Below, in pieces: positions 45,367 to 54,104 of a DNA stretch of 64,000 nucleotides. The DNA comes from Microstegium vimineum. Its lineage: Eukaryota > Streptophyta > Magnoliopsida > Poales > Poaceae. The translations under genes were made by a program, and so were the position numbers. The DNA is taken from assembly GCA_022036555.1 (NCBI GenBank), contig CM039134.1:8866818-8930817 (forward strand), given 5' to 3'. Below the pieces are notes generated by a model. That model had not been told where the DNA came from and made no database searches. It was given only the letters and a program-made list of their open reading frames with translations. The stretch's first letter is position 1; each line of letters begins with the position of its first letter.

Positions 45367-46994
45367 GAGCAAATCCTTGCTGTTGCATGTAATCTGAACA
45401 GCCTTTAGGCTTTGTGTTTCTTTGGGCGGGCACGCCAATACGCTTCTGAACTGAATGCTTGGAACTGTGATGATTTTTCGCTTTATGATCAATAAAGCCG
45501 GGAAACCTTTTCTCTAAAAAAAAATTCGTTGGCAACTCAACGCACCAATCTCGGCCGAGCTGTGTGTTGGAACACCAACACCGGCCCACTTGACAACTCA
45601 GCTCGCATACGTTTCCTATTAAACGCATGCTGCTCCCTTCATTCCAAACCGTTAGTTGTTTTTTTAAAAAAATATAAATACAACGCAAATCTTACCCCCT
45701 ATGAATACCTCCGAAGGACTAAGCCGACATATCTCGAACTTCACGAAGTCACCACATGTGCCTTTTTGTGGACGGGGACGTCGCCTACCCCTGAAAGTAT
45801 AGCGCCGATAAATCTTGAAATAAATTGGACCTGTGGAGTGCTCGAGTGATTTGGCTAACCAGACTAAGCACCCTTAGCTTTTCCACTAGATATAACGTGT
45901 ATGTGCATCAGTGCATGTGCATAGCGAAATTTATATACTTAATTAGAAAGGTCAAAACAAATCACGATTTGGAATAATGCTGCAAAACTACCTTCATAGT
46001 CTTTCTTTTAGAAAAAAAAACTCGCACGTACGCTACACTCGCACGCTTCTATATATCTCATCGAGCAGCAGAGGTTTGGTGTCTGGAACTCTGGATTCAT
46101 GGTATAGAGTCGATTGTGGAAACGAGTGAAGTGGTCGTGGCTAGGAGGCTCTCCAAGATGCATGGCGAATCCGATACGGATAGAGGTAGGGGGTCTAGCT
46201 AGGATGGGGTAGGAAACGTGATTCTTCAGAACGCTGGCAACTTGAATTAGTGGTCTTAGAATTGTTTGGTCGTTGGTTCATACAATAAGGACATGTTTGG
46301 TACAGCTCAGCTTCACCGGTGAATCAATTTTTATTGGCTTTAGCTCGAAAAACAGCTCTGCAGATAGAGTTGAAGCTGGTTTGGTGACCCGTTTGATAAA
46401 ACAACTTATTTTGATATGCAAATTATTGAAGTGACAATAATACCCCTACAATAAAAAAAGCTCAACTTCATGCAGTCATGCAGTCTTTGACTCTAGCGCA
46501 TGAGCCTGCTGCCTTCCGCCCCCGTCTCCGGCGAGTGCGTCGCGTCCCAACGTCCAAGCGAACTTTCTCCGCCCCCACCTCTGGGACTCTGGCCCTGCAT
46601 CCTCCGCCCCTGCACCGGCTCCAGCGACCCGGCGGCCGCACGACCCTCCTCCCTCGTGCCCGAGATTTGCTTCGTTGCGGCCGATGCTCCATTCAACTCC
46701 GTCGCTGCCCGCGTCCGAGCTCCATGTCGCCGTCGCGATCGAGCTCCACGGCGATGTCGTGCCCGAGCTCCGCTTTGTCACGTCCTGCGCCCCCGCTTTG
46801 CCTCGCTGTCGCAACCTGCGGCCGAGCTCCGCCTCGCCGTCACGCCCGAGCTCCTACTCGCCGTTGCAGTCAGCGCCCGAGCTCTACCCGGCGTTGCCAC
46901 ATGAACGGGGACAAAAGGGTCTGGACCCACGCGCTGTCAGCAGAAGCGCGAGCAAGCTGCTATTTTCAGCTTCACGGCGCGCTGCCTGCTTGTC

Positions 46995-47335
46995 TTTTTT
47001 TTTGAAAGATCCGGTTTTCCAGCTTGATTAATAATAAAAAGGTAGCAAACAGTCATTACATGCGCGAGGGGCGCTACCATCCGCATCCTAAGCTACGGAG
47101 GTTAGAGGTTCTACATGGACTTATATTACATAATAAGAAGTTGTGCAACTGTTCTAGGCTTAAGGTCGCCCCACCAGCTCCCAAACCAACATTTAGTCCA
47201 CCTCTCCAACAAACTCATCACAGATCCAGACATTTCTAAACCCATCTGTATGAGACCGACCAGTGCTAACTCTAGTTTACAACACATGGTCATAGACGCA
47301 ACAACATTGGTTTTGCATCTAAGTTTCAGTTAATC
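46995..47335 (-). mobile_element. LINE 3' end fragment
   Basis: On the minus strand TTATTAATCAAGCTGG is followed by AAAACCGGATCTTTC and an A-run (T-run 46995-47003 on plus). This resembles the 3' end of the LINE at 45.5 kb. The 5' limit is uncertain. Confidence 0.5.
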
Positions 47336-47819
47336 TCCATCTCAACCACCTCCGTCTCCTGTGCTATAGCCGCTAGTGCTTCGGCCAACTCCTTGCCTAG
47401 ACGCGTGGCAGCCCTGATCGCTATGACAACCTGCTCCGGCAAGGCATCAACATACATATCAGCGGGTTTTGCGGAGCTTTTCACGATAAACGTTTTCATT
47501 TGAGCCGTTTGGTTGCGAAAGCTGAAAACCAGCTTCGGAAGCAGCTCCATAAGCTGTACGCCTGTACCAAACGGAGTCTGCTCTAGATTTCTGCATGCAG
47601 TAACACACTCTAGCTTTATGCTCCAGCTCCACCACAACAAGTAACATATGTTGTTTGGTTGAGTGGTTTTTAGTCAACAAATAAAGTAACAACTCGTTAT
47701 TGTAAAAAAAAAAGAGTTTTTTTACTATGTTTAAAATTTCCTCCTATTTCCTTCACAATATTCTAAATCTTTTCTAATTATATTTGTAAAGGGTATTTTA
47801 GGCACTATTAAATTCTAAT

Positions 47820-47945
47820 TCTTACGCAACAACAAGAAAACGTTGCAATAAGTCCAATTTAGTTGCAAAAGCTACATATTGCAACCTAATTGCGTTCGTT
47901 GCCAGTCGTTGCAAAAAGGTATTGCAACCGATGTTAGATCGACGT
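47820..47945. repeat. GTTGCAA/TTGCAAC motif cluster
   Basis: At least five copies of GTTGCAA or TTGCAAC occur on both strands within 125 bp, next to ACAACAAGAAAACG. This looks like the subterminal block of another, unrecognised transposon end. Confidence 0.5.
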
Positions 47946-48807
47946 CGTGACCCAACTAAGCAACGTGAATGAGGGAAATTATAGAAAATCAAATGTACAA
48001 AATTTTCTCCTATTACTCCAATCATTATTTTCACAAATATCAAATTACCGTATTACCCTTGACTAGAAAAAACAAATACAGAAACGGAATTACCGCCCCT
48101 TTATTTGGAGTCCTAATTATCTGAGTTTTGAAGAAAATGAGAAGAAATTTGACGCACATGAGAGGAAATTTGGCGCATATGGCCCATTGGTCATACACAT
48201 CAGAATTTTCTCCCGTTCCTCTCTAAAATTTCCTCTCATTTCCTCCAGCCTTTATAGTCGCGGATCGGCCGACGTGAGCCGTCGAATATTTCCTCAAGTA
48301 TCGTAAAAAATCTCAAAAAAAAAAAAGTTAACAACTCGCGCCTACTCGACCCGTTCATTGCCGGCGATCCTCATCCTCTAGTTGGGCCGGCGCTCTCTAG
48401 ATCTCGGCCGGCGCGGCCCAACAGCCACCTGCGATTTTGGTTCTTCAACGACGGACGTTCCTCCTTGGGAGTTGGTGACAAATGTGAAACGTATACTCCA
48501 CACTACATACGGCATGACTGCTCCGCAGGTCTCGATCCCGGTCGTCAAGTCTCTGTCGGAGGTGGCGGTGGTGGGACCATGACGGCAGGGTGGTGGGTGC
48601 CGACTGAAGGTGCTCCAGCCGGGGCAGGAGGTGGCGGCGTGCGCCTCCAGCCGGCTAGGCATCTCCGGCCGCCGCCGCCGCCGCACGGCTGCTCCTGCTC
48701 CCGCTGCTGCTGGTCGCGCGCGGTTTTGTCTTCGTTAGCACCAACGATTGCTACTGCCGTTACCCCCACACCTGTAATATATCAAGCCATATAAGAGATA
48801 GAGACTT

Positions 48808-49083
48808 AGGCCTTGTTCGGTTTTCTCCTGAACAGGTTGATCCCCGCCGGAATTATTTTGATCCTTATACAAGTTACATATATATTTTCGATCGGATTGA
48901 TTCTCCTGGTCTTCGTTTCGAGATAACCAAACGAGATCTTACGGCCTGTTCGTTTGGTAGGATTATGCACTGTTTCGGCAGGATTTATTGCTGGCTGATT
49001 TCTTGTGAGAGAAAAACACTATTTCGGCTGGATTTAAGCCGACTGAAAACCCAAACGACTGAAAACCCAAACAAATAAGCTTT
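48808..49083. mobile_element. two adjacent hAT/Harbinger-like MITE remnants
   Basis: GGCCTTGTTCGGTTTTC to about 48943 (ending ATAACCAAACGAGATC), then GGCCTGTTCGTTTGG to about 49083 (ending in repeated GAAAACCCAAAC). These termini are typical of abundant grass MITEs. Exact limits not resolved. Confidence 0.5.
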
Positions 49084-49379
49084 TTAGTTGTTGAAACGTA
49101 ACTAGCTACTATAGTCAGTCACCACACAAACCACCACCACCACAGACCAGCCACATGAATGCAATGCAAGCACGAGTACGACGTACCATGTTGGACGCCG
49201 CCGCCGTAAGCTGCTGCTTCGGCGTCCAGCAGGAGAAGAGGATTCGGCGATGAGGCCAAGGAGCAGCGCCAGCAGCAGGAGAAGCGCGAGTGGAGACGAC
49301 GACAATGACCTGCAGCAGCTCTGGCACGTAGGTACACTAGATTTTGTACGTATATATATACAGCCCGCCCTATATTTTA

Positions 49380-49607
49380 CTCCGTTTGTCCTAAATAGAT
49401 TGTCATTCTTGTTTTTCGAGAAGTCAACGTTTACAAAATACCGGTAATTATATATTAAAATATATAAATAATTATGCTAAGTAATTAGTATCATCGGAAA
49501 CATCTTTAAGTCTAATTTTTTAACAAATTTATTTAGAGATATAAATGTTACATATATTTTCTACAAACTTAGTTAAAATTGAGAATGATTTTTTTTTACG
49601 GAGAGAG
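49380..49607. mobile_element. Stowaway MITE, diverged
   Basis: CTCCGTTTGTCCTAAATAGA at the left and an inverted right end CTCTCTCCGTAAAAAAAAAT, with TA on both sides (49378-49379, 49608-49609). 228 bp. Confidence 0.75.
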
Positions 49608-49887
49608 TATATACGGATATATATATATACCTGCGGAAGGTACGGTCAAGAAGGTTTTACTACTGGTAATGAGTACGTAGACTTTTGCAACTAGCCTGAC
49701 GTAGGTTGTATTTTAGCAGCGAAAATTCGTTCTTGCCGAGCCGGCATCCTCATTTCCATATCAGTGTCGGTCTATTACTGTCGGGTCTGACAAAATCAGC
49801 AGTGATGAATCTTCACTGCCGGTTCCAGCCACGAACCGACCGTGAAGGTCCTTATCAATGTCGGTTCGTAATTTGAAAAATCAGATT

Positions 49888-50640
49888 TGTAAATTGATTG
49901 TTTGAGCCACTAAACAAATTTAAATAAAAAAGTTGTGAACTAAAAAGTTTCATAACTTTTCGAGATCTACAACTTTCATGTACAACGTTTTTTCATCCGA
50001 GATCGTTTACAAAAATTTGAATTTCAAATTTGACATATTCGAACGTATTTTTTGGCCACTAAATGATTTCAAATGAAAAAGTTGTGAACTACAAAGTTTC
50101 ATAACTTTTCGAGATCTACAACTTTCATGTAGAAAGTTTTTCCATCCGAGGTCGTTTACAAAAATAAAAAAAGTTAACTCTATAGGTATATCAGTGTCGG
50201 TTCCAGCCACGAACCGGCACTAAAGCATCATCACTGCCGGTTCGTGGCTGTAACCGGCAGTGATATCATGACCACTTTCACTGGCGGTTTCAGCCACGAA
50301 CCGGCAGTGATAATGAGCTTCAGTGCCGGTTCGTGGCTGGAACCGACATTGATGTACCTGTAGAGTTGATTTTTTTGATTTTTGTAAACGACCTCGGATG
50401 GAAAAACTTTGTACATCAAAATGTTATGAAACTTTGTAGTTCACAACCTTTTCATTTGAAATCATTTAGTGGCCAAAAAATACGTTTTAATGTGTGAAAT
50501 TTGAAATTCAATTTTTTATAAACGATCTCGGATGAAAAAACTTGCTACATGAAAGTTGTAGATCTTGAAAAGTTATGAAACTTTGTAGCTCACAACTTTT
50601 TCATTTGAATTCGTTTAGTGGCTCAAACAATCATTTTACA
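49888..50640. repeat. long inverted repeat, arms about 370 bp
   Basis: The sequence from TGTAAATTGATTG (49888) rightwards is matched, with scattered mismatches, by the complement of the sequence ending CAATCATTTTACA (50640). The arms meet near 50264 in the CACTGCCGGTT block with little or no spacer. A transcript would fold into a long hairpin. Confidence 0.9.
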
Positions 50641-50700
50641 CTCGGTTTAGTATAGAATATGAGGAAAGACTAACGAATCTAGACACAAGTGAGTCATGAG

Positions 50701-50751
50701 TGGAGTGGTAGAGGAGGTAGCACGCGAGTGTTAGGTCTCGGGTTTGAGTCT
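50701..50751 (+). promoter_or_regulatory. tRNA-like A/B box cassette in the fold-back CACTA
   Basis: TGGAGTGGTAGAGG (from 50701) serves as an A box and GGTTTGAGTCT (50741-50751) as a B box. This is the same cassette as in the 38-kb element, here on the plus strand and so reading away from the palindrome. Confidence 0.5.
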
Positions 50752-50916
50752 CAGCCAGAGCGCGTTCACGACTTGCGACTGAGACGGACGGGCGGGTTCC
50801 TAGTGGCTTCTCCCAGAATTTAAATCTTTTTTTCATTTTAAAAACACGATTTTATTCTGGATATCCATCACTTCCGGTATTTTGATTGAACGCTGATTTC
50901 GCTTTCTGTAGTAATG

Positions 50917-52046
50917 CATGATCGGTCTAGGATGTCGAGCGAGCAAGCTAGCTATGGTTCATCATGAATTCGTGATTGGCAGACACGTACCCTGCACTGC
51001 GCAGACGTACGTACAGCGTGTATGTGATTTATTATGAGTTAGATTCGAGAGTAAACTTACCAGTAGTAGTCGTCAACTGGTACTTTCTATAGTACTATAT
51101 CTATTTCTAAAAAAATACAATTCTGAAACAGTACGTACCAAGGTTTAGTATATTAAGTTTGGTCAATTATATAAATTTAAAATATAAATAATTTTTATAT
51201 CAAATAAACATTATTACATTAATTATTAAATGTATTTTAATAATAAACTAATTTAGAGCTATTAATGTAAATATTATTTATCATTAGAAATTTAATTAAA
51301 TATGAAACATCTAAACTGGTTACTGGTACCTATACTAGAGTTGCATTTTTTCCAGGACCGAGGTGTAGTAGTATATACTATACTCCTATATCGTTATTAG
51401 TCAACAACACACTGGGACGTACTGGGTCGATCGCCCTAAACAAAACATTGAAGGCAGTGCGACATGTTGGGTTCAGACGTTCAGTGTTTGACATCATGCA
51501 TGCCACGCTTGGCAGACTATCATTATTCTTTTATAATATCATAGTAAACATATGTTCGTGCAGTGCGTGCACGGGAGCACCCAACTTGTTGCGTTGGTTA
51601 TGTAAATGACTTGCAACTCAGAGATTTGTGAATGAACTCCGAAATGTACACTTGAACGCGTGTTGCTCTAATTCATATAAGTAGGATGAATTTAGAGATT
51701 TATCAATGATTGCGCTATGTGTTTCCATTTCGTTTTAGGATCGGATTTTACACCATGCTTGAACACTGCACGCTTCTCTGTTCTTTCAAACTTATCAGCC
51801 GTACTTCAATTTATTCTCTCTTTCACAAAACACTGTTGGATAGTTCAAAAGAACATTGTAACGCGAGAGATCGACTAACTATCCATGGAATCCAATGGCT
51901 TGCTTGCCTACCATACCGGGAATAAAGCACAGCTAAAGGCATGCTTCTCAACAGCTATAGGTGAAAGAAGCCCCTCTTACCCACTCTTCTTCCCCCCCCC
52001 CCCACCCCCACCCACGGGTACACGTTTATGTAGTTGGAAGTGGGGG
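50917..52046. other. intergenic sequence, no gene seen
   Basis: AT-rich debris. A segment at about 51090-51350 looks like a decayed MITE. GTGCACGGGAGCAC near 51567-51580 is a palindrome reminiscent of a Helitron end but without CTAG. A C12 run lies at 51992-52003. Confidence 0.4.
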
Positions 52047-53631
52047 TGAAAGGATCAAGATGTCCAAGAGGGGGGGTGAATTGGGCTCTTTTTAATTTTT
52101 AAACAAGAATTAAACCTATAAAGAGCCAATTAACCCCCTAGTGCCTACCGCTTGTGTGTCCTAGCTAGAAAGCGGTAGCAAGTCAATGGAAAACGAAAAC
52201 TTCCTACATAATTCTAGTATGAGTTGAAAGACAAGTGTGGAAAGTAATGCGGTAATAAAGAGCTAGGGAAAGAGATGCTTGACACGGCGATGTTTTGCCG
52301 AGGTATCGAGGAGTCGACACTCCCCCCTAGTCCTCGTTGGAGCACCTCGCAAGGTATAGCTCCCCCTCAATCCCGCGCAAGGGATGAATGCTCTCTACGG
52401 GCTGATTCTTCGCCACTCCGGCTCGGTGAATCGCCCACAACCGATCACAAACGTCGATGGAGAAGGGCCGCCGACAATCTTCCGGCGATCACCTTCCTCC
52501 GAGCACCACCGGACCGTCTAGGTGATGTCGATCACCAAGAGTAACAAGCCTCGATCTTTGCTTGACTCACTCAAGCTTCACAACTAGAGGATGCACACTT
52601 GAACTCTTGGATGAACTAGAGAGAGGATGGATGGATTCGCGAATCACTCTCTCTCTCTAGGGCTCTTGCTCTCTTCCCAACCTTCTCAACAAACTCAGCA
52701 ACTCAAATGAGCAAAGATGAGGTGGGAGAGAAGTGGTAGGGGCTATAAATAGACCCTCTGAAAACTGCCTCGGGCTGGCAATTTAAGTTGGCGACGGACG
52801 CTCCGTCGACTAGGCGACGGACGGTCCGTCGCATGCCCAATGGCTAGTTTCTGTTCATAGTTGAGGCGACGGACGCTCCGGCGCCTAGGCGATGGACGGT
52901 CCGACGCCTTGTCTAACGGCTAGTTCTGACACACTGTTCCCAGCGACGGACGCTACGTCACTGGGCGACGGACGCTCAACCACAGCGTCCGACGCTGAGT
53001 TCTGGCTAGGGTTGAAAAACACCCTCTCTGGAAGGTCGACGGACGCTCTTCCCAGCGTCCGACGCCTGGCCGACGGATAGCGTCCGACGGACCCTGAAAA
53101 ACTTAGCCAGAAAACAACCCTTCTGGAAGGCCGACGGACGCTGTGGACTCAATCACCCAGCGTCCGGCGCCCCTGCCAGGAGCGTCCGACGCCCAGAAAA
53201 CGATTTTGACAACTCCGTTTTTCGTCGCGATGAAAATGGAAGTTGTTCTAGGCTATCTTACGGTCACCATAGGCTTTCTTAGAGCTAAGGAAGTCAAGTG
53301 TGCACCACACCTAAATCATGAAGCTTTCCTAAGTCAAGCTACTAATCTCAACCCCTCTTAATAGTACGGTCAAAGGTAAAAAGAGAAGCCCTATATAAAT
53401 CTAAGTGCCCTTCATCTCCTTATGGCACTTAGCCTATCATTCTAGGGTCTTCATCATGTCTCCTTGAAAACCGAAACGATATCCATCTTGGGGGCTAAGT
53501 GATGACCAATAGAGCCCACTATCCTTGATCACTATGGCTAAGCTACGCATAGCCTCTGCAAAACACACGTTAGCCATAATAAACTCTAATTGTCGTTAAT
53601 CACCGAAACCAACTAGGGCCATGATTCTTCA
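52047..53631 (-). repeat. 3' LTR of the SIRE-type element
   Basis: On the plus strand it runs from TGAAAGGATC to GATTCTTCA (1,585 bp). Directly inside it, on the minus strand, is the polypurine tract AAAAAGGGGGAGA (complement of about 53633-53645), which sets the internal boundary. The TGAAAGG start and the G-run near 52068 match the solo LTR at 11593. Confidence 0.85.
52790..53192. repeat. GACGGACGCTC motif array in the LTR
   Basis: About a dozen diverged copies of GCGACGGACGCTCCGTCG-like near-palindromes, in both orientations, separated by unrelated spacers. This is the positional counterpart of the TCCGGAC array in the solo LTR. Confidence 0.85.
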
Positions 53632-54104
53632 ATCTCCCCCTTTTTGGTGATTGACGACAATAGAACTTCGAGTATGTATAAGAGTTTTGGTTAAGATTCA
53701 AGGGTGACTTGGAATGGTTGAGCAAGGGTTAGTGAAATTGTAATGAAGCATACTTGCTCACCTAAGCCAAATCACAAAACATGGTACTTATGAATATGAA
53801 AGAAAAACCAGTACCTCATGATATTCTCAAAGGATGTTTCGGAGTAAAGCGCGGAAGCTCAAATGACGTTAAGCAAGGAGATATATCATGAACATGAGAC
53901 AACTCACAAGATATATTAGAGATAATTAACAGTTTTGTCACATGCAACCATATAAACATCAACCATCATCACATCACACATATAGACAAATGCATAAAAG
54001 TAGATATGATGAAAGAGTACGGGGAAATAAAGCATACAAAGATCCAAATCCCTCCCCCTATCTCTATACTCGACCCTCTCTCCCCTTTGGCGTCTAGCAC
54101 CAAA

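Larger units (their letters stand above)
41884..45520 (+). mobile_element. 5'-truncated L1-type LINE
   Basis: The insertion is bracketed by a 15-bp target duplication, AAAATTCGTTGGCAA, at 41869-41883 and 45521-45535. The 3' end has an AATAAA signal (45490-45495) and an A-run running into the duplication. The element starts inside the endonuclease domain, so ORF1 and the start of ORF2 are missing, as expected from incomplete reverse transcription. Length is about 3.64 kb. A 36-G run interrupts the 3' region. Confidence 0.93.
45536..49379. other. transposon debris with a GC-rich segment, no supported gene
   Basis: About 46290-47580 is bounded by GTTTGGTACAGCTC at the left and an inverted CGTTTGGTACAGGCG at the right, suggesting a large MITE-like or gene-capturing element. 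Its GC-rich part (46490-46970) has long open frames on both strands, as expected from composition alone. A LINE 3' fragment, a GTTGCAA cluster and two MITEs are listed separately. The stretch 48360-48780 is also GC-rich with no domain. Confidence 0.45.
49715..50916. mobile_element. fold-back non-autonomous CACTA element
   Basis: The right end reads TTTCTGTAGTAATG, one base from the expected CACTACTACAGAAA terminus. The interior has many CACTGCCGGTTCGTGGCTG-type repeats, the same motif as the TNP2-bearing element at 25650. The left terminus is diverged, so 49715 is approximate. Most of the element is one long palindrome, and a tRNA-like cassette lies between the palindrome and the right end. 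Confidence 0.75.

Noticed and set aside
46478..47031. Overlapping frames of 112-175 codons
   Set aside because: Open in several frames on both strands, low complexity, no domain; treated as GC-rich debris.
33124..50751. Functional tRNA genes
   Set aside because: The A/B boxes are good, but acceptor and anticodon stems do not pair and there is no T-run terminator at the right place. Called tRNA-like only.
51561..51586. Helitron 3' end near GTGCACGGGAGCAC
   Set aside because: No CTRR terminus at the proper distance and no matching TC start was found.
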